A stretch of 64,000 nt of DNA, taken from Hirsutella rhossiliensis. Lineage: Eukaryota; Ascomycota; Sordariomycetes; Hypocreales; Ophiocordycipitaceae. The notes below the pieces were generated by a model. It did no database searches, was not told where the DNA came from, and saw only the letters and a list, made by a program, of their open reading frames with translations. Position numbers and translations under genes: made by a program. The stretch lies in NCBI RefSeq assembly GCF_020360975.1, contig NW_025408668.1:2356001-2420000 (forward strand), given 5' to 3'. Shown in pieces: positions 1 to 10,833 of the stretch. Numbering within the stretch: position 1 is the stretch's first letter; every line of letters begins with the position of its first letter.

Positions 1-1570
1 GCCTCGAGCTCTCCATCCTCTTCTGCTCGCCCTCGTGATGGAACCACACGCTGCCGCCCAGGCTCGTCATGGCGGCAATGGTGAGAATCTCATCGAGGCA
101 ATCAAACGACGGCGCCGACAGCAATGTTTTGGCCATCATGGGCTCGACAGCCAGCTCCGCCATGCGAAACCCGAGCGGCCGCGTCAGCTTGGCATACTCG
201 TCCAAGGCGCCGAGTGCGTAGAGAAGCTCAAGCGCCTTGGACATGAGCTCGGATGGCGGCGGGGACAGAAACTCGAAGCGGACGACGTTGTCGATCCCCA
301 GCGCTTTCAGCTGCAGCACAACGGGTGCAAGGTTGGACCGCTGCAGCTCTGGCGCGTTGGACTCCGGGAGTCCCGCGTGGGCCTGCTCCGTATAGAGCCG
401 AAAGCATTTTCCTGGCTTGGTCCGGCCCGCTCGGCCGGCGCGCTGCGACGCCGACGCCTTGGAGACGGGCGTTGCCGTGAGCGACTCGATGCCCGTCTCC
501 GGGTTGTAGGCACGGAGCTTCACGAAGCCACAGTCGACAACATAGGCGATGCCGTCAATGGTGACGGACGCCTCGGCAATGTTTGTGGAGAAGACCACTT
601 TCCGCGTGCCGTCGGGGGGCTTGTCGAAGACGTACATTTGCTGCTCCGTCGACAGACCTGCGTAGAGCGGCAGTGGTTGTATGGCCTTGTATCGACTGCC
701 GGCCTGGGCTGCCCTCTCCGAGACTGCTTGGACGGCATAGTCAATCTCCTCGCGGCCCGTCAGAAACACCAGGACATGGCCATCGTCCTCTTGCATGTGG
801 ATGTCAAAGACTGTCTCTATGGCCTTTTCAACGTAGTTTTCCGCGGGCGATTCCAAGTACAAGACATCGATGGGATAGGTCCTCCCCTCGAGGCTGACTA
901 TGGCACCGACTTGGCCATGGTCATTGTCAGACGCTTGCTCCTCGCCCGTCTGCGAGAAGAAGCCGAGAAACTTCTCGGCCTGTAGCGTGGCGCTGCTAAT
1001 GATGATGCGGAGCTCGGGGCGCTTGCGGCGGATCTTCTTGAGCAGGCCCAGCAGGATGTCGGTGCTGACGGAGCGCTCGTGGGCCTCGTCCACCATGATG
1101 ATGGAGTAGCGGCTAAGTAGGGGGTCGACGAGGGCCTCTCGGATGAGGAGGCCGTCGGTGAGAAACTTGATGCGCGTGGCCGAAGACGTGACATCCTCGA
1201 AGCGAATCGAGTATCCGACCTCCTTGCCAATCTCGCATCCCGCTTCTTCGGCGACGCGAACGGCCACCGTCGTGGCTGCAACGCGTCGAGGCTATTGGAC
1301 GTCGGTCGTCAACATGCGAGTCTTGGTCGCCGACGGCGCAGGACTCACCTGCGTTATCCCAATGATCTTGCCATCGGCGCACCAGCCTGCGCGCTCCAGG
1401 AACTGGGGTATTTGCGTCGTCTTTCCGGAGCCTGTTTGGCCGATGACGATGGTGACGGGATTTTCCTCGACCACATAGAGGAGACTCTGGCGGTGCCTTG
1501 CTATGGGCAGCAGTGCCGCTGGCTTGTGAAGGGCTGGGATAAAGGACGAGTCGAGGTCGAAATCTGCCAT
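1..1570 (-). CDS. DHX35: DEAH-box ATP-dependent RNA helicase, DHX35 type (C-terminus beyond left edge)
   Basis: Nuclear RNA-dependent ATPase of the DEAH family; DHX35 is associated with spliceosomal complexes in other eukaryotes. Exon 1 is 1349-1570 and exon 2 runs from 1291 off the left edge; the 57-bp intron (1292-1348, GTGAGT...TAG) falls between ITQ and PRRVAATT, inside motif Ia. Visible motifs: P-loop GQTGSGKTTQ near residue 44, DEAH near 142, SAT near 174, and further on TNIAEASVTI, QRAGRAGRT and the helicase-associated segment LQLKALGIDNV. The text matches DHX35 more closely than Prp22, Prp43 or Prp2, and there is no long N-terminal extension. The start MADFDLDSSF is the first ATG of the open frame. 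Family is certain, the orthologue call is likely. Confidence 0.93.
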
Positions 1571-2112
1571 CTTGGGCGAGCCTGGACCTAGGGGTCAACG
1601 ACAACCCGTTGGCGACCACATGAGAGTCCTTTTGCACCTTCCAGAGCCTAAAGAGCGGCGTATCCCTCAGTACTCTGTCTCATGTCGTTTGTTCGCTCCC
1701 CTCCAGCTCGGGGTGTCATTGCTTGTCCGCCTGTGAGGCTCAAACTCATTTTCACTGCCATGGTGCAGGGTAGCAGGTGTGGCTTGGTTGAGGCTGACGT
1801 GTGTGGCAAGCCCAGGGGGGGGGTCACGGCCTGTGGGTCACGTCATCACTGGCGCGTCCCCTTTCAAGCAACCCCTCGTGCCAGAAGCATCAATGCGGAC
1901 GAACAGTAAATGCATTGCCATTCACGTCAAAGAGTCAGCCAGCCAATCTCCAGGCCGCCCCGGCGTGCTGTTTGCCATCCTCTTGACCTCCTCACCTCCC
2001 TTGCAAAGCTCCCACGCACATTTCATACCTCCCGGCGCGGCGATTAGCGTCGCAGATACTCGCAGACAATGTCGGCCCAGGCGGAAACTGTTCGTGCAGC
2101 TCCTCCTGCTTC
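1571..2112. other. Intergenic, divergent promoter region
   Basis: Lies between the helicase (leftward) and the CUE gene (rightward) and probably holds both promoters. An ATG at 2069 opens a 37-codon frame that overlaps the assigned CUE start in another frame. It is either an upstream ORF or the true start cut off by a one-base error. No other feature seen. Confidence 0.5.
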
Positions 2113-3482
2113 ATGCATCGCGCCCTCTCCCCTGAACCCCCCGCTGACGGCGTCGACGGTGCGCAGCACAAGGCAACAGTGACAGAAGCTGGTCCCGAGT
2201 CGCCTACCACAGCTCGACCCTTCGAGATGGATGATGATGATGTCCTGGAACCGGGTATCGCCGGCGAGCCCGGGACGCCGAAACCAGCCGCTGTATCGAC
2301 CCCTCCGGTCTCACCCGTCGAACCTGCGCCGCCCAAGCCCCCCCGCCCCCAGAGCGAGACACAGACGAACGTCATGATACTCAAGGAAGCGTTTCCGAGC
2401 GTCGAGGAACCAGTCATCAAGGCCATCTTGCGAGCTAGCGGCGGCCGTGTAGAGACAGCCTTCAATGCGCTGCTGGGTACGTGATATAATAAGCGAAATC
2501 CACACACGCAAAGACATGCCGTTATTGACGACGCCGCAGAAATGAGCGACCCCGACGCCGCCAAGAACGAGCAGGAGGAAGTGCCACCGCCCCAGCCCCC
2601 GCGGCCTCAAGGACGGAACGACATGACGCAGGTCGAGGCCGACGAGCTCTACGCACGGAAGCTTGCGGAACACTATGACAATGTTGGCGCCTACGAAGCT
2701 CGGACGTCCAATCGCCCGCGCGGGTCCCGGCTGCCGCAGGAACTGGACGAGGAGGATCGCGAGCACAGCTTCATCGACGACGACCTGCCCGTTATTCGCG
2801 AGAATCTGCGCAAGGGCTTCCTCGAGACCCAGAAGCAAGTGAATGGATGGATCACAAACTTGAGGAAGAAGATCGAGGACAACTTTGACGAATCTGAGGA
2901 GGCCGCGCAAAGACCGGGCCAACCCCCTCGACGGCAAGGCGAGGCCAGTCGCAGAAGCGGCGACTATGAAAGATACGACGCCGACCCTCAGGTTCTCAGT
3001 GACGACTTTGCAGGCATGAAGTTTTCAACCGACGGAAGTGAGTACCACAGCCAGCCACGGTGGCACCCAGAGTCCCTGACATGTTGATAGCCCCCGCCAA
3101 CCAAGGCGTGCACAAGCCCCCCCCCTCTACGTCTTCCCCGATGCCAAGTGACGGGCGACGGGTGGCATTCAAGGGTGACACAGAGGAGATCAACATGTAC
3201 GACGCATCTCCCCAGATGCCGCCCAGGGATACGGCTGCGACGTCGAGTGCGAAAGCGAGCAAATGGCAGCCCCTCTCGGCGATGGACCCGAACCCGATTG
3301 CGGATAACGACCCGTTCAGCTTGGGGGACAGCGAGGACGAGAAGGACGCCAAGGACAAGGACAAGCCCAAAGACAGCAAAGCCGACGAGGGCGAGAGGCT
3401 GAAACAGGCGGCAGCAGAGGCCATGGCGGACGAGCTGGTGAAGCCGACCAAGGAGGGAGATGCGGTTGAGAAGAAGAGCTGA
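2113..3482 (+). CDS. CUE-domain ubiquitin-binding protein, Cue5-like
   Basis: Predicted 417-residue protein from exons 2113-2476, 2540-3037 and 3091-3482; introns 2477-2539 (GTACGT...CAG) and 3038-3090 (GTGAGT...TAG) keep phase. The CUE domain is at about residues 78-125 (QTNVMILKEAFPS then ALLEMSDPDA across intron 1), a three-helix fold that binds ubiquitin. The rest is proline- and charge-rich and probably disordered. Yeast Cue5 is a ubiquitin-autophagy adaptor, so a role in delivering ubiquitinated cargo is possible but inferred. Downstream of the CUE domain are FIDDDLPVIREN and WITNLRKKIEDNF, as in filamentous-fungal homologues. The start is uncertain: the upstream ATG at 2069 would join this frame only after a one-base change near 2130. 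Confidence 0.85.
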
Positions 3483-3794
3483 GGGGAGAAGCAATCAGAC
3501 CCAAGGATAGTTGGTCTTTGGCAGTGCTGACGTGACGGCCGAGCGATGTCTGGAGTAGGCGGGGAGCAAGTTGGTTTCGGGCCGCGTGGTGATTGCAAGT
3601 GTCCGGTAGCGCCAACTGGCCTCTCACTTCTTTATATGTGCGTTTCCACGAGCCAAAGGATCAGACGATGAATTGAGAAATTTACGATGCTGCATTGCAC
3701 CGTGGACGACTGTCACATGCTCGTCTTGGTGACGGCGACCCACAGCGCGGCCGAAGAAGTTGTTCTGGCTTTTAAGCGACGGTAGAAGGAGAAA

Positions 3795-3802
3795 CACGTG
3801 GG
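3795..3802 (+). promoter_or_regulatory. CACGTGGG, candidate NUC-1/Pho4 site
   Basis: CACGTGGG is the high-affinity core for the phosphate-response bHLH factors Pho4 (yeast) and NUC-1 (Neurospora). It lies about 1.1 kb upstream of the PHO81 start, and yeast PHO81 is itself phosphate-regulated. The match is exact, but a single E-box at this distance may be chance. Confidence 0.3.
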
Positions 3803-4461
3803 AGCAAGAGGGAGAAAGCCGTCGTCTTGCAGCGAATCCTGTTGTGGAGCTGGCCATGAGGCCTTGCCTTATCGTTGGAGCACGGGGTCCAGCTCTTTAC
3901 TGCCATTGGACGCTGGGGTGAGGAGGCCCAGGGCTTGCTCTGCTGGTGGTTACTGCCCTAGCAGACCACTGCCGCTCACTGCGGGTGAAAACATTTAGCG
4001 GCTAAGCTTCGGTCAGTCAAGATCCCTCTTGGCGCGTGGATTCCTGCGGTGCTGCGACGTGACTGCATCCTGGTCCGGTGCATATACAGTACTGTACAAC
4101 TGCAGCCCCAGGTACTTGGAAGCTCGTACCTCTCTCTTGTACCGGAATGAACGTTGCTCGTCTACAGACACGACGACTATCCACGGCACGCAACGGCTGT
4201 AGGCCATGATGGTTCGCACTGCGGATGGGGTAGCAGAAGTCACTCGCCCCCGCTGAGACTTGTTGAAGCAGCCAAGCCCTTGTTGGTGGCGGCCGAGCCA
4301 CAGGCCTGCCGCCCGTCTCACGGCCAAGCCAAGCCTCCGTCCTCTTCACCATCCCTCCTCACCGGCCAACCGTCGACAGAGAGCCAACATCCTACTGGGC
4401 GATACGGACCAACTCGCAGCAAGGCACAGCGCCCAATCCATCTGGTTGGCCCTGTTTCAGA

Positions 4462-4462
<1 letters not shown>

Positions 4463-4490
<28 letters not shown>
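4463..4490 (+). repeat. (GCA)n microsatellite
   Basis: About nine perfect GCA units in the putative 5' leader/promoter of PHO81, followed by a shorter imperfect AGC run at 4500-4512. Not in a supported coding exon. Confidence 0.9.
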
Positions 4491-4492
<2 letters not shown>

Positions 4493-4916
4493 CCGGTAAC
4501 AGCAGCAGCCGCTGTTAGCCTACCGAGTGCCCGGTAAGCTCTGCGCGCGACCACATCCGACTCGCTCAGCCTGAGCAGTGCCTTATCTGCTCCCACCCAG
4601 CCCGGCTGGCCCTCGTGTACCCGAGACACCCAACGAGGCTGTGTGCTGTACTCGCTGCCCGCATCTGTCAAGGCACGGCTAACCCTCGTCCAGGCTCCCC
4701 TTGACCAGCGGCAACCTTGGGCATCGTATCATGCCTTGAGTCTGCTCAAACCACCCTGCGTCATTTGCACTACCGCGAATAGACGACCTGCCTTCTCCCA
4801 AGCCGCCGCCTCTCGCTCTGTCAAGTGTCTTCTAACCCCCGACCCTGTCTCATTCGTCTGCAAGCTTCTTCAGCAGCTCTCCAACTTGTGGCCATCCGGG
4901 CCCCGAGAGCCGCATC

Positions 4917-7900
4917 ATGTAAGTCGTCTCCCTCCTTTGACGTCATCTTCGCACTCGACTCATCACGTCCCTCCCTGGGCAGGAAATTCGGCAAGCAGAT
5001 CCAGAAGCGCCAGCTCGAGATTCCCGAGTATTGGGCCAGCTTTGTCAACTACAAGGCTCTCAAAAAGGTATTGCATCAATCCAAGCACCATCGGCCTTTT
5101 CACATTCTTTCATTTTGCCAAATAAACCTGTCCGTCAAAAGGAGTAGTAGCCCATCCTACTCCCTTAGTTGGAGATGCTGCCACTCGTTATCATCAACAC
5201 CCGGGGCCATTGCCGACTGCGACGCTAGCTAACGCTGTGCCATACAGCTCATCAAGAAGCTGTCTGCAACGCCGACGTTGCCCCCTCAAAATGAAACCCA
5301 CCGCTCCGTCACGCCTGTGGACTCCCAGGCGGCCCTCCAGGCCAACAAGGCCACCTTCTTCTTCCAGTTGGTGAGTGGCTTTTTCGACTCAGCCATTGCA
5401 TGTGTTCTGAACGGAACGCTCACTCGGTCGTAGGAACGAGAGCTCGACAAAGTAAATGCCTGCTATTTGCAAAAAGAAGCCGAGGTTCGTCAAGCCCCTG
5501 CTTAAACCCCTCCCATGCAACATGCCGACTCACCCTCGGCGCAGCTCAAGATCCGACTCAAAACCCTGCTCGACAAGAAAAAGGTGCTGCAAACGCGACA
5601 TGGCATCTCAAGGCGCTCGTCCAAGTTCACCACCTTGCAAGAGGGCTTTCAACAGTTTGCCACAGACCTCAACAAGCTGCAACAGTTTGTCGAGGTCAAT
5701 GGCACCGCCTTTTCTAAGATTCTCAAGAAATGGGACAAGACCTCCAAGTCCAAGACCAAGGAGCTTTACCTGTCCCGGGCTGTCGAGGTGCAGCCGTTCT
5801 TCAATGCCACCGTCATCAGCGAACTCTCGGACCAGGCCACCACGAGCCTACAGGAGCTTGGCGCCTGGTCGGACGGCATTCAGGTCAACTTTCAGACGTC
5901 TGGCCACGTCGTTACGAGCCAACATTTCGTGGGAACGGACGAGGGTGACGCTGACACGCTACTGCTGGATACTGTTGTCGCTGGCAACCTCGAATCATTG
6001 CGGGACCTCCTCATCAGGATGCAGTCGGCAAGTGTGGCCGACGATGGCGAGAGCTCGTTGATGGACCGCGTCACCCGGACCTTTTTGACAGCCATTCACG
6101 ACGCTCCTCGAGAATCACTGCAGGTGTTGCTCGACACTGGCCTCGTCGACCTTCACTCGTACGATGATATCAACGAGCGCAATTGTCTGCACCAGGCAAC
6201 CATCTACGGCAAACAACATGTCCTTGAATGGGGCTTGAATGCGGGCGTCGCGGCGGATCGAACCGACGTCTATGGTCGAGTGCCATTGCATTATGCCTGC
6301 TTGCACGGCCGACTCGAAATGCTCGAGGTGCTACTGAGATGTGAGTAGCACTAAATCAGACGAGCCGGCGCAGCTGACACGCACAAGCAAACCCTCGGAC
6401 GATTGACCTGATCGACCACGACAATTTCACTCCACTGATACACACCATACGAAACGGGCATCTTGATTGCGTCCAACGTCTCTTGTCCAAGTCGGCGCGG
6501 ATCGACCCCGTCTCAGTCTCAGACCACGCACCTCTGAATCTTGCCTGCGAGCACGGATCGGAACCGGTTGTGGAGCTCCTGCTGAAGCACGGGGCCAAGA
6601 TGCTGCCAGATGCCGAGGGCCTGTTTCCTCAGCACCTAGTGGCGCGAGCCGGCAAGACTTCGCATCTGCTGTTGCTCCTGAAGCAGTATGGAGCAGACCT
6701 CGACCTAATCGACAAGCTGTACGGGTGGACTCCTCTCGTGCACGCCGCGAGCGAGGGCAACGTTGACTGCCTCCAGGCGCTACTTAAAGTCGGCGTGGAT
6801 GCTCACATTGTGGACGAGAAAGGCTTACCCGCTATGTACTACGCAGCTTGGGAAGGCCATCTCGAATGCATGAAGCTGCTTTTCCCCTTCAACGTCCGAT
6901 TCACGGCCAGCCCGTTGGTCACGCAGGTGTCGCTTGAGCCGATGGACGGCAGCAGTGCCCCTGGTCCCATGTCCTTGGATCCCGATGCGATTCCCGTTCT
7001 CGAACTGCCGCCCCCCATCATCCCTCTTCGCAGATACGGCCATAACTTCCTCGACACCAAGACTGTGGTGCAGATCAACTTTGAGGAGACCAAGGAACAG
7101 CCGCTGATCTTCTTCCAAGACGGCAAATATCCTGCCGCTCGCCTCACGATCTCCTCCAAGGTGTCGGACCTCATCCCCAAGAATATCATCCTACCCTTTC
7201 AAGAAGATACCCGCATCGTTTCCTTTCAAGTCGACAACATTGACACGTTTTCGCTCGACTTTGACGTCTTCCCCACGTACGGCGCAAAGGTCATCGCAAA
7301 GACGGTGGTGCTACCCAGCGCCTTCAAGTTGCAGCAGGGCAGTTCGAGCTGCTGCCTGCCCCTGTTTGATCCCCGTCTACGCGCCATCGGGCAAATCAGT
7401 TTCACCACCCAGGTCATCAAGCCGTTTCAGGGGCAACCGTTGGAGATTACCGACTTTGAGACGTATTGGAAAGCGACGAGCCAGTTCAACCAGCCCACAA
7501 GCGCCATCGTCACGGGATCAAGCCTCAGCGGGGACTACGTGCGTCTGTTTATACAGTACACGAGCGACGGCGCGCCTGTCGTCTGGCCACAGTGGACCGT
7601 GGCTTGCGGCGGGCTCGATATACCCGTGTGCCGGCTGTCGTTGGAACAGTTCCTGGTAATCACGGCGCCAAACCCGAGCCGCGCTGAGCTGCCGGGAATT
7701 CCGTCCATGACGGCGGAAAACGTGGGCGACATCTACCGCATCTTGGCAACGGCCGGTGTGACGCTCACCGAGGCGTTGTCCGTCCTGCCGCTCGGCGTGC
7801 ATGTCAACCTGCAGATTCTGTATCCGTCGCCCGAAGAAGAGAAGGCGCTGGCGCTGGGCCCGGCCCTCGACGTCAACGTATTTGCAGATTCCATCCTGAC

Positions 7901-8408
7901 GGCCGTCTTCGACCATGCGCGTGCCCAGAGAGCCCAGTACCAGTCGCCCGACGTGGCCCGATCGATGGTGTTTAGCAGCTACAGCCCCCGCCTGTGCACG
8001 GCTCTTAACTGGAAGCAGCCCAACTTTCCCGTGTTCCTATGCAACGACCTAGGCAGGGAGCAGACGATCGGGCGGCAGGGCAATGCGAGGAGGAGCATGT
8101 CGGTCAAGGAGGCGGTGCGAATCGCGCAAAGCAATAACTTTATGGGGCTCATGTGCCACTCTCAGCTCTTGGTAAGCCCTCTTTCTCCGTTGCGTTTCTC
8201 GCATCGTATAGCTAACGGCAACAAGGAAATGGTGCCCGCACTGGTCGATGCAATCAAGTCGCATGGCTTGGCGCTCGTCATGGACAGGTCGACGGACATG
8301 TCGGACGCGAACTTATCCTCCATGTCGATTTCTCATCCGCCCACGGGTGTGGATGGCGTCCTCAAAGATCATGGCATCTTACGGTTTAATGATTCTATAG
8401 ATATGTAG
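4917..8408 (+). CDS. PHO81: PHO81/NUC-2 phosphate-signalling CDK inhibitor (SPX-ankyrin-GDPD-like)
   Basis: Cytosolic/nuclear sensor-regulator of the phosphate-starvation pathway: the SPX domain binds inositol pyrophosphates and the ankyrin region inhibits the Pho80-Pho85 cyclin-CDK (family knowledge). Seven exons: 4917-4918, 4983-5067, 5248-5370, 5434-5484, 5545-6340, 6388-8171, 8226-8408, giving 1007 residues. Exon 1 carries only AT of the start codon; the G comes from exon 2 and yields MKFGKQIQKRQLEIPEYW, the canonical SPX beginning. SPX spans about residues 1-165, with the basic NGTAFSKILKKWDK. About six ankyrin repeats lie at 255-470 and a degenerate glycerophosphodiesterase-like domain at 690-1000. 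The last intron (8172-8225) is 54 bp and in frame. Length agrees with fungal NUC-2/PHO81. Confidence 0.93.
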
Positions 8409-8551
8409 AGAAGACGCCGGCGAATCGCGGACGAGGGAGGCACTGGGGATGGAATGGTGGGACAGGTCCCTATGTACGCATTGGGGGATAATGGGCAGAG
8501 TAAATCGAGGGCGCAAAGACAAATGTGAACCACAATACGAGCTTCAAAGTC

Positions 8552-9248
8552 TCAAGCACCCTTGTAGTCGTATTTGAGAGCTGACAGTTCCCTCTCCGGG
8601 TCGACGCTGGCCATGACAATCTTTGCCGCCAGGACTACAGAGTATACGATGGCGGGCAAGTTGCCCACGCCCACCCAGCCAAAGCTTCCTGTTCCGCGGC
8701 CCGTCAGCATGCCCATGAGGACCAGCACGGCGGCGAGCCCGGCGTTCAAGTAGGGCAGATATGTCTCGAGCGGCGAACCATGCGCAGTGGGCAGCGGCGG
8801 GCGAGGCCGCAGCGCAGCGCGGGCATCTCTGCTGGGGGCGACGCGGGTCCAGGCGTCGAGGGGCGCGATGCCGGTGAGGTGCGGGGGCAGGCGATGGAGG
8901 AGGTAGGCGGTGGCGGAGAGCGAGGTGAGTGCGAGCAGGGCGAGCAGCGAGACTCTCGGGCGGACGAGGAGCGGGAGGTAGGGCAGGGCGGCGAGCAGGG
9001 GCAGGGCGACGAGGAGGCGGCGGAAGCGGGCGTTGCGGGCCGTGTTTTCGGCGGCGAGGCGGGCGATGACGTCTTCCTGCTCTGAGACGGGGGGTCAGAC
9101 GGAAACTATCCAACGATGCAACGAGAGAGAGCGCGTGTGTATGCTTACCCTGCTCGTCTATGGCGTCGGGTTGCGAGTCCGAGTCCGAGTCGTCGGGGTA
9201 GTGGAACGTGCGGCGCAGACGGGCGGTTGTGGGCCCGACTTGGGGCAT
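8552..9248 (-). CDS. Small multi-pass membrane protein, fungal-specific, function unknown
   Basis: Predicted 209 residues from exons 9149-9248 and 8552-9081; intron 9082-9148 (GTAAGC...CAG) joins DEQ to EQEDVIARL. After a charged N-terminus (HYPDDSDSDSQ) come four hydrophobic segments: LLVALPLLAALPYLPLLV, VSLLALLALTSLSATAYLL, LNAGLAAVLVLMGML and LPAIVYSVVLAAKIVM. The C-terminal tail is DPERELSALKYDYKGA. The arrangement suggests an integral membrane protein with both ends on the same side. I do not recognise a named family. It converges on PHO81 with only about 140 bp between stops and is divergent from COA1. Confidence 0.78.
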
Positions 9249-9742
9249 TTTTTCCCTTTCTGACGAGAAGAGGTGTTTGCCTAAGTCGTGGACGGTTGAG
9301 AGTGAAGCATAAAGCGCATTGCTGAGGGGTGGGTGCTTGACGCGGTGGAGGAGAAATTGAAGATGGTGGTGGTGGTGGTGGTGGTGGTGAAGGGCTCGCG
9401 AAAGGTACCGGGATCAGCGCCTGGGCTATGACGCCACTCCTTGGACCCTGTCACAGTGCAGTACAGTGCTATAAACACCGTCGTCAAATGGTAGACAGCC
9501 GACACTAACGGTGGAAAAAAAGCGCGGCACAGCATAGCACCATTCATCATCACCAGCTTCCACCCAACAACCGCCGTTCTCCCGCCACCACCGTGCGTGC
9601 GCCTGTTCTAGACGCCATCGGTATCTCGTGCGCACCTACAGAGAAAACGGGTTCGCGATCAACGAACGCGACTGCCTTCAATTCCTCCGTCTCTCTCTCT
9701 CCTCTTACCCGCCCCCCCGGGGGGGCCACAGGGAAGCGTAGC
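9249..9742. other. Divergent promoter region with (GGT)n tract
   Basis: Between the leftward membrane-protein gene and rightward COA1. Contains a (GGT)n run at about 9364-9389 and a run of Gs interrupted by Cs near 9713-9726. No gene supported. Confidence 0.5.
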
Positions 9743-10563
9743 ATGCTGTCATCATCATCGACGGTCCGGGGCGGGATGCTGCTGCGGGGGTGTGGCAGGC
9801 TTTTGAACTGTGCGTGCCGCGGCCTGAATCATGGGGGCGCCGCCGTGGTGCCGGGGCATGGAGGACGAGGAGGAAGTGCGTCGCAGCGGCGATGGGTGAC
9901 GCCCGCGCCGGGGCCTGGTGATGGACCGCTCATGTCGCGGCGGGCAGATCGCCAGCTCCCAGGTACAGTCTCTCTTTTCCATGCAGAAGCACCATTCTCT
10001 CCGAGCAAGACAGACGACACAGCCGCCTGCTAACCGCAAGACGCACCACCCCAGACGTCAAGCAAGTCCGCTTCCGCTGGGGCCGCACGCTGCCTCTCTT
10101 TCTCGCCGTCGTCACCCTCTCATCGCTCGCCATCTTCAACTACCAGAAAACGTCGTCGCCCATTGTCGCCTCGACGCTCTACGCGCTGCGAGTCTCACCC
10201 CGCGCCCGCGCCCTGCTCGGCAACGACATCTACTTCAAGCACCCGATCCCCTGGATCCGCGGTGAGATGAACCAGGTGCGCGGCCGCGTCGACATTGCCT
10301 TTTCCGTCCGCGGGAGCCGCGGCTCCGCGACGATGCGCTTTGCCAGCCGCAGGCCCTCGAGCCGCGCCCTGTTCGAGACGTCCGAGTGGAGCCTGACCAT
10401 GGACGACGGCGGCGAGTGGGTCGACCTGCTCGAGGGCGCGGGCGATCCGTTTCGGGCGCTGCTTGCTGATGAGCCTCTGGTGGACGACGTCGGCGATGTT
10501 GAGGACGACAAGGCTCTTGCTACGAGGGGGTTTAGACAGCAGGGCGCTTCGTGGAACAAGTGA
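9743..10563 (+). CDS. COA1: Cytochrome c oxidase assembly factor Coa1
   Basis: Mitochondrial inner-membrane factor that helps mature Cox1 during complex IV assembly (family knowledge). Exons 9743-9962 and 10055-10563, intron 9963-10054 (GTACAG...CAG), 242 residues. Residues 1-70 are rich in R, S and G and poor in acids, consistent with a mitochondrial presequence. Then come one membrane segment (TLPLFLAVVTLSSLAIFNY) and the Coa1 core: SPIVASTLYALRVSP, NDIYFKHPIPWIRGEMNQ, the TIM21-like strand FSVRGSRGSATMRF and LFETSEWSLTMDDG. The acidic tail is not part of the core. It converges with the MRPL9 gene. Confidence 0.93.
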
Positions 10564-10833
10564 CGCGGCGACAAGGCAGGGGTGTCGACAAGGCAAGTTG
10601 AGGCCCTAGACCATCCTCGACGTGGTTTGTGCATGCACGACAGACGATGCAACCAATGGCTCCAGATGTACGTGTGTGCGTGTGTAAAGCGGGCAGACCC
10701 CTGACAGTCTGTGCATCTCCCTCCCTCTATCATACAATTCAGCGCCCAACCCCCTCGTCTCTCTTGTATTCTTTTTCCTTCATGTGAGCCCATGCACTGC
10801 CAGGGCCAGCTAGCCAAGCCGTCTTGTTGCCCT

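Larger units (their letters stand above)
3483..4916. other. Long upstream region of PHO81
   Basis: No convincing gene. Open frames here have no family resemblance and no splice-consistent extension. The stretch contains a CACGTGGG element at 3795 and a CAG repeat near 4463, and is CT-rich towards 4800, as expected of the promoter and 5' leader of the next gene. Confidence 0.5.

Noticed and set aside
35..985. 316-codon open frame on the + strand
   Set aside because: Exact antisense of the DHX35 helicase exon; composition follows the codons of the real gene and it has no motif of its own.
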